Shown: one piece after another, positions 1 to 9,461 of the stretch
How positions within the stretch are numbered: position 1 is the first letter of the stretch
How the letters are laid out: each line of letters starts with the position of its first letter
Source: Leuconostoc inhae
GTDB lineage: Bacteria; Bacillota; Bacilli; Lactobacillales; Lactobacillaceae
Length of the DNA stretch: 64,000 nt
Reading direction: 5' to 3'
Assembly: GCF_019656015.1 (NCBI RefSeq)
Contig: NZ_BPKW01000005.1
Location: 62,001-126,000, forward strand
Notes under the pieces: generated by a model
Told to the model about the DNA's origin: nothing
What the model saw: only the letters and a program-made list of their open reading frames with translations
Database searches by the model: none
Made by a program: the position numbers and the translations under genes

Positions 1-530
1 AAATTTTGATTGCTGATGAGCCAACGACTGCACTGGATGTAACCATTCAGGCACAAATCTTAAATTTAATGAAAGAATTACAAAAAGATACGGGTAGCTC
101 AATTATTTTTATTACCCATGATTTGGGTGTTGTTGCTGGTATGGCTAATCGTGTGGCAGTAATGTATGCTGGTAAAATTGTTGAATATGGCACAGTTGAT
201 GAAATATTCTTTAATCCACAGCACCCCTACACTTGGGGATTGTTAAACTCCATGCCAACAACTGATACCAAAGTTGGCTCTTTGGTTGCTATTCCTGGCA
301 CGCCACCAGATTTATTAGATCCACCAACTGGTGATGCCTTTGCCTCACGTAACGAATACGCTTTAGCTATTGATTTAAAGGAAGAGCCACCGTTCTTTCG
401 AGTAAGTGATACACATTATGCAGCGACTTGGTTGCTTGATGAACGTGCACCTAAAGTGACACCACCGGTACAAATTCAAAAACGTTGGACACGATGGCTA
501 GAAATTCAAGGACAGGGGGCTCAATCATGA
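1..530 (+). CDS. oppD: Oligopeptide ABC transporter ATP-binding protein OppD (5' end missing)
   Basis: C-terminal part of an ABC ATPase; the gene starts before the window. Visible are the Walker B region ([11 protein letters not shown]), the H-loop (ITHDLGVV) and the C-terminal oligopeptide/dipeptide extension ([11 protein letters not shown], then [18 protein letters not shown]) characteristic of OppD/DppD subunits. It would energise uptake of oligopeptides together with OppF on the inner face of the membrane. Its stop overlaps the OppF start (ATGA), so the two are translationally coupled. OppD versus DppD cannot be separated without the upstream permease and binding-protein genes. Confidence 0.9.
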   Translation, partial: ILIADEPTTALDVTIQAQILNLMKELQKDTGSSIIFITHDLGVVAGMANRVAVMYAGKIVEYGTVDEIFFNPQHPYTWGLLNSMPTTDTKVGSLVAIPGTPPDLLDPPTGDAFASRNEYALAIDLKEEPPFFRVSDTHYAATWLLDERAPKVTPPVQIQKRWTRWLEIQGQGAQS

Positions 531-1465
531 CTGAAGAAACACCGAAGAAGTTAGTTGAGCTTAAAGACTTGCAACTTTATTTTAATAAAGGTAAGGCTAA
601 TGAAGTTCGTGCTATTGACCATGTGACTTTTGATATTTACGAGGGTGAAATATTTGGCTTAGTTGGCGAATCAGGTTCTGGTAAGACAACAATTGGTCGT
701 GCAATTTTGAAATTACATGAGCCGACTGCAGGCGAAATATTGTTTAATGGTGAAGATGTCACGCACTTGAAAGGCAAGGCATTATTGGAATTTCGTAAAA
801 GTGCCCAAATGATTTTCCAAGATCCGCAAGCAAGTTTAAATGGTCGTATGAAAGTACGTGATATCATTGCTGAAGGTATTGATATCAATAAGCTGGCTAA
901 AAATAAGTCGGAACGTGATGAGAAGGTTCAGCAATTATTAAAATTAGTTGGTTTAAATGAGGACCATGCCTCACGTTATCCACATGAATTTTCAGGCGGT
1001 CAAAGGCAACGTATCGGGATTGCACGGGCATTAGCCGTTGATCCTAAATTCATCATAGCTGACGAACCTATTTCAGCTTTGGACGTTTCTATCCAAGCGC
1101 AAGTTGTTAATTTAATGAAAGAGTTGCAAAAGAGACATTCACTAACTTATCTATTCATTGCCCATGATTTGTCGATGGTGAAGTATATTTCTGATCGTAT
1201 TGGTGTGATGCATTGGGGTAAGTTACTTGAGATTGGCTCAGCTGACGCAGTATATAACCACCCGCTACATCCATATACTAAGAGTTTGTTATCTGCTATT
1301 CCAGTGCCAGATCCAGAAGTTGAAAGTTTGAGAAAACACGTTGCGTACGATACAACGGTCGAGACAGACGGTAAAGAGCGGCATATGATTGAAGCAAATC
1401 CAGGCCATTTTGTTTTGGCAACAGATGAAGAAGCCGCGTTATATAAATCACAACAAAGTCTATAA
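527..1465 (+). CDS. oppF: Oligopeptide ABC transporter ATP-binding protein OppF
   Basis: 312-residue ABC ATPase, second nucleotide-binding subunit of the peptide importer. Walker A is GESGSGKTT, the signature is [15 protein letters not shown], Walker B is [12 protein letters not shown], and the C-terminus carries the peptide-family motif [16 protein letters not shown]. The start at 527 is preferred over an upstream GTG-type frame opening because it is preceded by an AGGGGG Shine-Dalgarno and overlaps the oppD stop by 4 bases. A rho-independent terminator follows seven bases after the stop, so this is the last gene of the opp operon. Confidence 0.93.
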   Translation: MTEETPKKLVELKDLQLYFNKGKANEVRAIDHVTFDIYEGEIFGLVGESGSGKTTIGRAILKLHEPTAGEILFNGEDVTHLKGKALLEFRKSAQMIFQDPQASLNGRMKVRDIIAEGIDINKLAKNKSERDEKVQQLLKLVGLNEDHASRYPHEFSGGQRQRIGIARALAVDPKFIIADEPISALDVSIQAQVVNLMKELQKRHSLTYLFIAHDLSMVKYISDRIGVMHWGKLLEIGSADAVYNHPLHPYTKSLLSAIPVPDPEVESLRKHVAYDTTVETDGKERHMIEANPGHFVLATDEEAALYKSQQSL

Positions 1466-1471
1466 ACTATT

Positions 1472-1503
1472 AAAAGCTGTCATGAAGTTATGACAGCTTT
1501 TAT
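1472..1503 (+). terminator. Rho-independent terminator of the opp operon
   Basis: Twelve-base-pair inverted repeat AAAAGCTGTCAT/ATGACAGCTTTT with a 6-base loop directly after oppF. The A-rich left arm means it could also act on transcripts from the other strand. Confidence 0.85.
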
Positions 1504-1578
1504 ATTGCACATTATCATGAAATTAAAATGAAAAATGTGTATAATTAACATGAGTTATTAATGAGAAAGTAGGATAAT

Positions 1579-3471
1579 ATGGTACGATTACAAGATAATT
1601 TTTTTGAAGCAATTAACGGTGATTGGGAGCAGACAGCAGTCATTCCTAATGATAAGCCACGTACAGGTGGGTTCAGTGATTTGTCTGACGAAATTGAACA
1701 ATGGTTGGTAACAACAACCAAAAATTGGCAAAACGGGGACGATGTACCTGAAACAGCTATTTTAAAAAACTTTGTTGCGTATCATCGTTTGGCAGCTGAC
1801 ACAAAAACACGAGATGCACTTGGAACATCCCCTGTGCAGCCACTAATTGAAAAATATCAAAGCTACACGTCGTTTGCGGATTTTGCAAGTCATATTGTTG
1901 AACTAGAAAAATCAGGTTTTCCTAATGCTTTGCCGTTAGGCGTTGAACCAGATTTCAAAGATGCGCAAACAAATGTTTTATGGGCGGGTGCTTTGAGTAT
2001 TCTTTTACCAGACACAACCTACTATGAAAAAGGGCATGCACAAGGCGAAATATTGTTAGCTAAGTTTCGCGAAGAACAAGAAAGTCTGTTACCACATTTT
2101 GGTTTTTCAAAATCTGAAACGACTGAACTAATTGATCAATATCTAACGCTTGATGCACGTGCTGCTAAAGTAGTTTTGAGTCAAGAAGAAAATCATGAGT
2201 ATGCTAAGTTATATCATCCTTATGATTGGCAGACATTTACAAATTTGGCGCCAGAATTACCACTCAACGATATTTTAACTGCATTAATTGGCCAAAAACC
2301 AGATAAAGTTATTGTGCCAGAAGAACGTTTTTGGGCTGCAGCTGATCAATTTTATTCAGAGAAAGCTTGGCCATTATTAAAAGCTTATCTCATAGTAACG
2401 GTAGCTAATCAATTTACAAGTTATTTATCTGACAAAATTCGTGTTTTGGGTGGTCAATATCAACGGGAATTGACTGGATTACCAGAAGCCATGGGTGCTG
2501 AAAAAGCGGCTGTCTATTTGGCTGCACAGCCATTTAATCAGGCAATTGGCGTTTATTATGCGCAACAAAAATTTTCGCCCGAGGCCAAAGCAGATGTTGA
2601 AAATAAAGTAACAACAATGATTGCTATTTTCAAACAACGTTTGCAAGCTAATCAATGGCTTAATGAAACAACGCGTCAAAAAGCCATTATTAAGCTTAAT
2701 ACAATCGTACCTCACATTGGTTATCCGGAAAAATTACCCGACCGCTTGTACAAAAAAATAGTACAACCAGAAATGACATTATTTGACACAGCAACGCAAT
2801 TTAGACAAATTGAAATTGCGCATGCATGGTCACAGTGGCATCAGCCTGTGGATCGTAGCGAGTGGCATATGCCGGCACATTTAGTTAATGCGTATTATGA
2901 TCCACAACAAAATCAAATTGTCTTTCCAGCTGCTATTTTACAAGCCCCATTTTATAGCTTGCAGCAATCGTCATCAGCTAATTATGGTGGCATTGGTGCG
3001 GTTATTGCCCATGAAATTTCTCATGCATTTGATACGAATGGGGCTTCATTTGATGAGTATGGTAGCTTAAATAATTGGTGGACAGATGCAGATTTTGCGG
3101 CATTTAAGTTGCGTACAGATAAAGTTGTCAAACAATTTGATGGACTTGACTCATATGGTGCTAAAGTGAATGGCAAGTTGACTGTATCTGAAAACGTGGC
3201 AGATTTGGGTGGTTTAGCAGCCGCATTAGCAGCCGCTAAACTAGATTCAGACTTCTCTGCAGTCGCATTTTTTGAGAGTTGGGCAACAATTTGGCGTATG
3301 AAAGCACGTCCAGAATATATGCGCTTATTAGCTGCGTCTGATCCTCATGGACCAGCAGCCCTGCGCGTTAATGTACAAGTTAAAAATTTTGATGAATTCT
3401 TTGATGCATTTGACGTGAAACCTGATGATGACATGTGGTTAGCGGCAGGCGAACGTGTGCAAATTTGGTAA
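1579..3471 (+). CDS. pepO: M13 family zinc endopeptidase PepO
   Basis: 630-residue neprilysin-type metallopeptidase that cleaves oligopeptides inside the cell; no signal peptide is visible. The zinc site HEISH lies at residues 478-482 and the third ligand motif ENVAD at 538-542, both in the expected spacing for M13. Length equals the usual 625-635 of lactic acid bacterial PepO. ATG 1579 is preceded by a GAAAGTAGGA ribosome-binding site and a TATAAT -10 box at 1540-1545. Placement behind the oligopeptide importer mirrors the opp-pepO arrangement in other lactic acid bacteria and fits a role in using imported peptides. Confidence 0.95.
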   Translation: MVRLQDNFFEAINGDWEQTAVIPNDKPRTGGFSDLSDEIEQWLVTTTKNWQNGDDVPETAILKNFVAYHRLAADTKTRDALGTSPVQPLIEKYQSYTSFADFASHIVELEKSGFPNALPLGVEPDFKDAQTNVLWAGALSILLPDTTYYEKGHAQGEILLAKFREEQESLLPHFGFSKSETTELIDQYLTLDARAAKVVLSQEENHEYAKLYHPYDWQTFTNLAPELPLNDILTALIGQKPDKVIVPEERFWAAADQFYSEKAWPLLKAYLIVTVANQFTSYLSDKIRVLGGQYQRELTGLPEAMGAEKAAVYLAAQPFNQAIGVYYAQQKFSPEAKADVENKVTTMIAIFKQRLQANQWLNETTRQKAIIKLNTIVPHIGYPEKLPDRLYKKIVQPEMTLFDTATQFRQIEIAHAWSQWHQPVDRSEWHMPAHLVNAYYDPQQNQIVFPAAILQAPFYSLQQSSSANYGGIGAVIAHEISHAFDTNGASFDEYGSLNNWWTDADFAAFKLRTDKVVKQFDGLDSYGAKVNGKLTVSENVADLGGLAAALAAAKLDSDFSAVAFFESWATIWRMKARPEYMRLLAASDPHGPAALRVNVQVKNFDEFFDAFDVKPDDDMWLAAGERVQIW

Positions 3472-3642
3472 GGTAATTTATATTAATGGTCACAAGTCAT
3501 AGATATCAGCATAATTATCTTGTTTGAAAAATAAAGAATGTTATTAATGTTTTATTTGAGCTCTACGTAATGTGTCAATTTCCACTCAATGCTATTTGAT
3601 ATTTTGGTATACTTATAGTTACACCATAAAAAGGGATAGTAA

Positions 3643-5337
3643 ATGGAGATTATGAGTAAAAAAAATGGAGTAGTTATAGCGATAGTAGCTTTGTTAGTTG
3701 CGCTTGTTCCGATTATTGAGTTGTGGCATACCAAAACAGTGTATTCTGGAGCTGATTTACAATTTCACATTAATCGTATTCATGAATTAGTGACACAAGT
3801 TCGTTCGGGGAATGTTAATTTTATTTCTTATGCGTCATTTAATAGTGTTGGTAGTGGCGTGCAATATTTTTATCCGTCATTAACGTTAGCACCAGCAATA
3901 CTCGTGTTTTTATTGATTAAAAACAGTGTGACAGCATATTATATAACGTTAGGTGTCTATGGGATAATTAGCTTTGTAATTGCACAATATTCGTTTGATA
4001 AATTATTAAAAGATAAATGGTTATCAATTTGTAGTAGTGTTATATTTTCATTATCTGCGTATCGTGTTTTTTCAATCATAGGTGTATCTGCCTTTGGAGA
4101 ATTCATTGCTATTGCATGGATACCATTGATCTTTTTAGGTTATTATCGCATAGTGAAAAAAGAGGAATGGCGAACGCTTTTTATCGCAGTCACTTTAATG
4201 GGATATACGCACTTACTGAGTTTAGTTTTGACAGTTATCATCTTAAGTATGGTCACACTTGTTAGATTAGTTCTGAACTATCAGAAAGTAATCAGTGAGT
4301 TAGGTAGTTATGTTAAAGCAATAATAAGTTTTTCATTAAGCTTTTTGGCATTTTTAGTACCATTTTTGATGCTAACAAAACATAATAACATTGTTTCGCC
4401 TGATGCAGTTCTTCATTATCAATGGGCAAAAAGTTTTGCTGGTTATTATGTATCGAGTATTCATTTGGTATCAACACGAACACTAGGCTTTGTGTTTCTG
4501 ATCACTTTGGCTGGGATATTTGTGATGTGGAAGATACTTTCTAAACAAACACGTATGTATTTTTGGATTGGCCTAGGATTAACCTTTATTGCTTCTTCTG
4601 ATTTTCCATGGTTTATGTGGGAAAATACAGCCGTTGCGACATTACAATTTCCTTATCGTATATTGCCATTTGCTATATTTTTCTTAACAATTGCTAGCGT
4701 TTTAGCTATTAAGGATATTGCTAACAATAATGGTTCTCAATATACTAAGAAAGTATTGGCTGTTGTATTGATTTTAATTACTATAGGGACAACTTTGATT
4801 AGTATTCATGCATATAAAAAAGATATCAATCACACGTATCGCATAGAGACAACTAGTAAAGGATATTTGAACTATACGCCTTTTGCTACATATCGTGTGA
4901 CAGCAAGTACATTTGATAAACAATACAATAATTACTTTAATACGTATGGTGCATTTGATTATTGGACAGCATTAGCTTTGAAAAATAAACCAACAATATT
5001 GGCGCACAAAGTATTAAATGATGATGGAAAGCAAATATTTTCTAAGACAATTCAAGGCAAATCCAACATCAGCTACGTTGTTAATAATCCGAAACAACAA
5101 AGAGTAGACTTACCATTTTTGAAATACAATGGCATTAACTATGTAGTGAGTGTTGATGGGAAACAAACCAACTTACATTCATCAAAACGTGGTACATTAT
5201 CGATTGAAGTAAATCGTGGACAACATCGTATCATGATACAAACAAGGATGAATAAGTTATTCGTTATGAGTGTAGCGATTAGTTTATTTAGTATCATAAT
5301 AATTATGATTTTTCCATATTGGACAAAACGTCAATAA
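3643..5337 (+). CDS. Polytopic membrane protein, YfhO/GT-C-like
   Basis: 564-residue integral membrane protein with about ten to twelve hydrophobic segments, starting with a signal-anchor-like helix at residues 8-25, and an extracytoplasmic C-terminal domain (about 400-535) before one last helix. The first loop holds SGADLQFHINRIHEL, the acidic D-x(3)-FH-x(2)-RI pattern found in proteins annotated as '6-pyruvoyl-tetrahydropterin synthase-related membrane protein' or YfhO-like, which are presumed GT-C type glycosyltransferases acting on lipid-linked sugars in cell-envelope polymer modification. ATG 3643 follows AAAAAGGGA; an ATG three codons later lacks a properly spaced site. It stands alone with its own terminator. 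Function is inferred from fold only. Confidence 0.7.
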   Translation: MEIMSKKNGVVIAIVALLVALVPIIELWHTKTVYSGADLQFHINRIHELVTQVRSGNVNFISYASFNSVGSGVQYFYPSLTLAPAILVFLLIKNSVTAYYITLGVYGIISFVIAQYSFDKLLKDKWLSICSSVIFSLSAYRVFSIIGVSAFGEFIAIAWIPLIFLGYYRIVKKEEWRTLFIAVTLMGYTHLLSLVLTVIILSMVTLVRLVLNYQKVISELGSYVKAIISFSLSFLAFLVPFLMLTKHNNIVSPDAVLHYQWAKSFAGYYVSSIHLVSTRTLGFVFLITLAGIFVMWKILSKQTRMYFWIGLGLTFIASSDFPWFMWENTAVATLQFPYRILPFAIFFLTIASVLAIKDIANNNGSQYTKKVLAVVLILITIGTTLISIHAYKKDINHTYRIETTSKGYLNYTPFATYRVTASTFDKQYNNYFNTYGAFDYWTALALKNKPTILAHKVLNDDGKQIFSKTIQGKSNISYVVNNPKQQRVDLPFLKYNGINYVVSVDGKQTNLHSSKRGTLSIEVNRGQHRIMIQTRMNKLFVMSVAISLFSIIIIMIFPYWTKRQ

Positions 5338-5351
5338 ATGTCACTTTTAGT

Positions 5352-5391
5352 ATTAAGGTTACCTTGCCAAAGGGTACCTTAATATTTTTTT
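5352..5391 (+). terminator. Rho-independent terminator after the membrane protein
   Basis: Imperfect stem ATTAAGGTTACC/GGGTACCTTAAT with an 8-base loop followed by eight T residues. Confidence 0.75.
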
Positions 5392-5699
5392 ACGATAAAA
5401 TGCAAGAAATGAGTTATAAATTTTGATAGAGTATTGTATATTGAAGATAATCGGTTAATGCCAGGTACATTAAATACCATACGCGCCATCTTTGTAGTAG
5501 AAGCTTTATTGTTCATTATCATTACTAAATTGAAAGTAGCGTTAAGTAAATTATAGTTGTTGTATTTGGAGCCGATATTATAATAAATATAACTATTCAT
5601 TTAGTGCAGAAACTAATTATTATTGTGTCACTTTGGAAGGTGTTTTGTTTGTTATGAAATTTTTTTAAAAGTAATTGGAAGATAGTCTATTAAAAAACC
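5392..5699. other. AT-rich intergenic stretch, no supported gene
   Basis: No frame has a credible start with ribosome-binding site. A 73-codon minus-strand frame (5379-5600) overlaps the terminator, is low-complexity and matches nothing I recognise. It could be the remains of a decayed gene, but I cannot support a call. Confidence 0.5.
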
Positions 5700-5728
5700 T
5701 TGCTAAATGTTTCAAAATTTGGTATTAT
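5700..5728 (+). promoter_or_regulatory. tRNA operon promoter
   Basis: TTGCTA (5700-5705), 17-base spacer, TATTAT (5723-5728), placed about 20 bases before the first tRNA. Confidence 0.6.
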
Positions 5729-5748
5729 TATATAGTTGTTTGAGATAT

Positions 5749-5831
5749 GGGAGTGTAGCGAAGTCTGGCTAAACGCGACGGACTGTAACTCCGTTCCTTC
5801 GGGTTCGTAGGTTCGAATCCTACCGCTCCCA
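5749..5831 (+). tRNA. tRNA-Tyr (GTA)
   Basis: 83-base tRNA with acceptor pairing GGGAGTG/CGCTCCC, anticodon arm GGACTGTAACTCC with anticodon GTA, a long variable arm typical of bacterial tRNA-Tyr, and a T-loop GGTTCGAATCC. The 3' CCA is not encoded. Confidence 0.95.
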
Positions 5832-5870
5832 TAGCCGATTTAATAGTTAACGGCTAAAAAGATTAACTAT

Positions 5871-5942
5871 TGCCCCTTCGCCAAGTGGTAAGGCAGTGGT
5901 TTTTGGTACCGCTATGCGCTGGTTCGAATCCAGCAGGGGCAA
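5871..5942 (+). tRNA. tRNA-Gln (TTG)
   Basis: 72-base tRNA with acceptor arms TGCCCCT/AGGGGCA, anticodon stem GTGGT/ACCGC enclosing TTTTGGT (anticodon TTG), and T-arm CTGGTTCGAATCCAG. The acceptor begins with a T-A pair as usual for tRNA-Gln. CCA is not encoded. It lies 39 bases after tRNA-Tyr and shares its terminator. Confidence 0.95.
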
Positions 5943-5952
5943 TACAATTAAC

Positions 5953-5980
5953 TAAAAAAGAGCTGAAAAGCTCTTTTTTA
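5953..5980 (+). terminator. Terminator of the tRNA pair
   Basis: AAAAAAGAGCT-GAAA-AGCTCTTTTTT hairpin with T run, 11 bases after tRNA-Gln. The symmetric A/T flanks allow bidirectional action. Confidence 0.88.
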
Positions 5981-6033
5981 GTTATCTACTATTCTGATAT
6001 AATTCAGATGTAAAAAGTATATTGCCGGTAAAA

Positions 6034-6420
6034 TTAATCCGATGCCGTAAACGCTTTGCGAACAGCAAGCGGTAAATTTGCATACACAAGTTTATAGGAA
6101 TGTATAATCATGTTTTCAATTTCTTGATCTGATAATGCTGATGTTGTGAGTTTAATCGAATTCCAATGTTTTTTATTTGCATAATATCCTGCAGTAATAT
6201 CAGGGTAAATCTCACGCAGTTCGATATTAGCATCTGGATCACCCTTTAATGTAATAATTGAGGTTTCAGATGCAGTAGGAGACATCAAGCCAAACATTTT
6301 TCCGGAAATGTCAAAATAAATTGTGTGCCAATCTTCACGAAAATATACTTTGGCATGCGGTAAACTAGATCCAAAATCCTGAAAATGCTTTATTCGCGTG
6401 ATGATTATTGGATTGACCAT
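6034..6420 (-). CDS. MmcQ/YjbR family protein
   Basis: 128-residue protein of the MmcQ/YjbR (DUF419) family, a small alpha/beta fold of the CyaY-like superfamily with proposed but unproven DNA binding. Family hallmarks are the mid-region FDISGKMFGLMSP, the DITAGYYANKKHWNSIKL stretch and the C-terminal SYKLVYANLPLAVRKA helix. The frame opens seven codons further upstream, but a GGGAGG ribosome-binding site sits inside that extension ten bases before ATG 6420, which decides the start. Monocistronic; biological role unknown. Confidence 0.8.
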   Translation of the reverse strand: MVNPIIITRIKHFQDFGSSLPHAKVYFREDWHTIYFDISGKMFGLMSPTASETSIITLKGDPDANIELREIYPDITAGYYANKKHWNSIKLTTSALSDQEIENMIIHSYKLVYANLPLAVRKAFTASD

Positions 6421-6461
6421 GAGCGAGTATCCTCCCAGCATTATTTTATGTTTATTATATC

Positions 6462-6492
6462 AAAAAAAGCTCAAGTGAATAACACTTGAGCT
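6462..6492 (-). terminator. Terminator of phosphoketolase 1
   Basis: Ten-base-pair perfect stem AGCTCAAGTG/CACTTGAGCT with AATAA loop; read on the minus strand it is followed by seven U residues, 30 bases after the xfp stop. Confidence 0.88.
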
Positions 6493-6521
6493 TCAAATAA
6501 AATGTGATTAATGTAAAACGG

Positions 6522-8888
6522 TTATTTCAATGGTTGCCATTGCCAATTTTCTACTTCTGGCAAGTCAGTGCCTTTTGTTCTTGTATAGGTAACGTGTTTA
6601 TCAAGCATATCTGTCATTTCTTGAATAAGATCAGTATGTTTGATAGCGACATCATCTGGTAAGACATTAATAACAGACTTGACAAGGTTAAATCTATCAA
6701 TTTGATTAAGTACACGCATATCAAATGGTGTTGTAATATCACCAGATTCGCGATAACCATGAACTGTGAGATTATGATTATGACGTTTGAAGAAGATGGA
6801 CTCAATCATAGGTTCATAACCGTGGAAGGCAAACAAAACAGGTGTATCTGTTGTAAAGTAACTATCGAATTCATCATCACTCAAACCATAAGTTGCGTCT
6901 GCGCGTAATTTAAACAAGTCTAAGACGTTGATATAACGAATTTTCAACGTTGGCATATGTTGATTGAGAATTTGTATAGCTGCTAAACTTTCAGTAGTTG
7001 GTTCAGAACCAGCAGAGGCAATAATAATATCAGGCTTTTCGCCATGATCAGTGCTTGCCCAGTCAATCACGCGCAAGCCATTTTTCACCAGTTGTTGTGC
7101 TTCATCAGGAGAAAACCATTGCAAACGAGGATGTTTGCTGGCAACAATATAGTTGATTTGTTGCTTAGCCTGTACAGCATGTTGGAAAGTTGCGACTAAA
7201 CTATTGGCATCTGCTGGGAAAAATTCACGAACAAAATTAGGTTGCTTTTCATATAACATGGTTGTGACACCAGGATCTTGGTGTGAATAACCATTATGAT
7301 CTTGTTGGAATACTGTTGAGTCAGCAATAATATTGATAGCTGGCACATCTTTACGCCATGATACCTCGTGTGAATGATTCAACCACTTGAAGTGTTGTAC
7401 AATCATATCATCAACTTCACGAATGAAGACTTCATAACTTGCAAAGAATCCATGTCGACCTGTCAAAGTGTAGGCCTCTAACATACCTTCGTCGTAGTGT
7501 TCAGAAAGCATCGAGTCAATAATACGACCTTCAGGTGCCATAAATTGGTCATTTGGTTCTTTAATTGGTAGCAACCATTGACGATTAGTTGTTTCAAAAA
7601 CATCTTGGAAGCGGTTAGAGGCTGTTTCATCTGGCCCAAAGCCACGGAAATTAGTGGGATTAAGTTTAATAATGTCTCTGATATACTCACCTAACAAAAT
7701 TGCATCTTGTGCCAAACGGTTTCCTGGTTTAGCGTCCTTAACCAGATAATTATCAAGATCAGGAAGTGATAACGGCTTAATGATACCTGCGTTGGTAACA
7801 GGATTACTTGCCATACGCAAATCTTTTTTAGGCAATACTTCTTGAATAGCTTCTGATAAATGACCATTATTATCAAATAATTCTTCTGGTTTATATGATT
7901 TTAGCCAATCAACGAGATCTGGTATATATTCAGGATGGTTTTGATCAGCAGGGATTGGAATTTGGTGAGCACGAAACGAGTTTTCAATAGGTTGACCATC
8001 CCAAGTCTTGGGACCAGTCCAGCCCTTGGGTGAACGTAAGACAATCATTGGCCAAATTGGGCGAGTAACGTTGTCACTTGTTTGTTGCGCTGCAGTTTCA
8101 CGAATCTGTTTGATTTCTTCAAACACAGTGTCCATTGTTTTAGCCATTTCTTCATGAACTTGCATGATAGGCTTATCAAACGAACTAACGAAATAAGGAT
8201 GCCAACCCAGACTATGGAAATATTCGGTTAAAGTATCATCAGATTCTCGTGACAAAACTGTTGGATTAGCAATTTTGAAACCGTTTAAATTCAAAATAGG
8301 TAATACAGTACCATCATTTTTTGGATTTAAAAACTTATTAACATGCCATGATGTCGCAAGAGGTGCGGTTTCTGCTTCACCATCGCCCACCACTACAGCA
8401 GCGATAAGATTTGGATTGTCTAACACAGCACCTGCACCATGTAAAATCGAATATCCTAATGCACCACCTTCATGAATAGAACCAGGTACTTTTGGATCAA
8501 CATGTGAAGCAACACCACCTGGAAATGAAAAACGTTTGAACATTTTTTGCATACCAGTCAAATCTTGCGTAATTTCTGGGAAAGCTTCAGTATAGCTGCC
8601 ATCTAAGTAAGCATTAGAAATCATGACTTGGCCACCGTGCCCTGGGCCTTCAACATAAAACATATCTAAATCAAATTTGTTAATTGCGCGGTTTAAATGT
8701 GCATAAATGAAGTTTTGGCTAGGAATGGTTCCCCAATGGCCGATAGGATGAATTTTTACTTGATCTGCGGTAAGTTTTTCTTTGAGTAGTGGATTATCTA
8801 ACAAGTAGAGCTGGCCAACTGATAAATAATTAGCTGCCCGCCAGTAAGCATCTAAATGCTGAAGATAATCTTTTGAATCAATATTCAT
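6522..8888 (-). CDS. xfp: Xylulose-5-phosphate/fructose-6-phosphate phosphoketolase, copy 1
   Basis: 788-residue TPP-dependent phosphoketolase splitting xylulose 5-phosphate (and possibly fructose 6-phosphate) with phosphate into acetyl phosphate and glyceraldehyde 3-phosphate, the central step of heterofermentation. Family motifs are present: [20 protein letters not shown], the TPP/Mg motif GDGEAETAP and [12 protein letters not shown] in the second half. The start follows TTGGAGGAATAAAC. It differs clearly from copy 2 at the end of the window (for example [20 protein letters not shown]-like N-terminus here versus [18 protein letters not shown] there), so it is an old paralogue, not a recent duplicate. 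Which copy carries the main flux is not visible; copy 2 has the stronger promoter. Confidence 0.95.
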   Translation of the reverse strand: MNIDSKDYLQHLDAYWRAANYLSVGQLYLLDNPLLKEKLTADQVKIHPIGHWGTIPSQNFIYAHLNRAINKFDLDMFYVEGPGHGGQVMISNAYLDGSYTEAFPEITQDLTGMQKMFKRFSFPGGVASHVDPKVPGSIHEGGALGYSILHGAGAVLDNPNLIAAVVVGDGEAETAPLATSWHVNKFLNPKNDGTVLPILNLNGFKIANPTVLSRESDDTLTEYFHSLGWHPYFVSSFDKPIMQVHEEMAKTMDTVFEEIKQIRETAAQQTSDNVTRPIWPMIVLRSPKGWTGPKTWDGQPIENSFRAHQIPIPADQNHPEYIPDLVDWLKSYKPEELFDNNGHLSEAIQEVLPKKDLRMASNPVTNAGIIKPLSLPDLDNYLVKDAKPGNRLAQDAILLGEYIRDIIKLNPTNFRGFGPDETASNRFQDVFETTNRQWLLPIKEPNDQFMAPEGRIIDSMLSEHYDEGMLEAYTLTGRHGFFASYEVFIREVDDMIVQHFKWLNHSHEVSWRKDVPAINIIADSTVFQQDHNGYSHQDPGVTTMLYEKQPNFVREFFPADANSLVATFQHAVQAKQQINYIVASKHPRLQWFSPDEAQQLVKNGLRVIDWASTDHGEKPDIIIASAGSEPTTESLAAIQILNQHMPTLKIRYINVLDLFKLRADATYGLSDDEFDSYFTTDTPVLFAFHGYEPMIESIFFKRHNHNLTVHGYRESGDITTPFDMRVLNQIDRFNLVKSVINVLPDDVAIKHTDLIQEMTDMLDKHVTYTRTKGTDLPEVENWQWQPLK

Positions 8889-9065
8889 GTTTATTCCTCC
8901 AAGTTATGATGGTATATATAACAATGTGTATGAGATAATCATGTAAAAATTACAGCGACGTTTGATCATTACTTTGCAAAGTATTATGAAAAATCTAAAA
9001 CTAAATTTGTTAGACATCAACTATTTTTTTACATACTCATCGTAATGGCTGTTGGATAAAAAGTC

Positions 9066-9111
9066 AATACCAATATTTAAATTGGACCGAACCAATTTAA
9101 GTATTGGTATT
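9066..9111. promoter_or_regulatory. Long inverted repeat upstream of xfp copy 1
   Basis: Twenty-base arms (9066-9085 and 9092-9111) paired without gaps except one T.G, with loop ACCGAA. A T-rich run follows, so it may be a terminator, but there is no plus-strand gene just upstream to terminate. The centre reads ATTGG-N6-CCAAT, the same pattern as in front of xfp copy 2 (62785-62800), so it may instead be a repressor operator or an element of xfp regulation. Confidence 0.55.
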
Positions 9112-9183
9112 TTCTTTTAGAGAAGATATCGCTCACGGTAGGCGTTTATGAGATGAAAAAGTTATTTTATTAAATAGTTAGGC

Positions 9184-9213
9184 TTGCATCATTTTTATGA
9201 TGTATGGTAGAAT
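9184..9213 (+). promoter_or_regulatory. Promoter of the riboswitch-controlled operon
   Basis: TTGCAT (9184-9189), 18-base spacer, TAGAAT (9208-9213), about 30 bases before the TPP aptamer. Confidence 0.5.
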
Positions 9214-9242
9214 CACTTTGTTATTAATCGATTAATAATTAA

Positions 9243-9336
9243 CATGCTAGGGGTGCTTTTAAAAAAGCTGAGAGAGAAGTGACAAACTTTGAACCCTTTG
9301 AACCTGATCTGTTGCAAGCAGCGTAGGAAAGTATGA
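9243..9336 (+). ncRNA. TPP (thiamine pyrophosphate) riboswitch aptamer
   Basis: All conserved blocks of the THI element are present in order: GGGGTGC (9250-9256), GCTGAGA (9267-9273), ACCCTTTGAACCTGATCT (9292-9309) and GCAGCGTAGGAAA (9318-9330). The pyrimidine-sensing GCTGAGA and the pyrophosphate-sensing half are intact, so TPP binding is expected. Confidence 0.95.
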
Positions 9337-9390
9337 TACATACGATGGTTGTTCGTGGAACCATGTGGAAAACCATACGATATCTATCTG

Positions 9391-9433
9391 GAGCGTTTGT
9401 AATGATGACAGCAGTTATTACAAACGCTTTTTC
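9391..9433 (+). terminator. Expression-platform terminator of the TPP riboswitch
   Basis: Perfect 12-base-pair stem AGCGTTTGTAAT/ATTACAAACGCT followed by five T residues, between the aptamer and the first gene. The intervening segment holds ATGGTT/AACCAT arms that could support an alternative fold. The arrangement predicts that TPP switches the operon off by premature termination. Confidence 0.85.
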
Positions 9434-9461
9434 TATACAGTTAAATTTAGGAGGAAGATTT

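Noticed and set aside
637-888. Antisense frame in oppF
   Set aside because: Shadow of a well-supported ABC ATPase gene; the same applies to long antisense frames in leuB, leuC, araD, aspA, radA, ecfA and pepV.
5379-5600. 73-codon minus-strand frame
   Set aside because: No ribosome-binding site, low-complexity composition, overlaps the terminator of the preceding gene.
9333-9461. N-terminal extension of the N-ribosidase frame (start at 9333)
   Set aside because: It would translate across the riboswitch terminator hairpin; a TTG with AGGAGGA seven bases upstream at 9462 matches the family's N-terminus.
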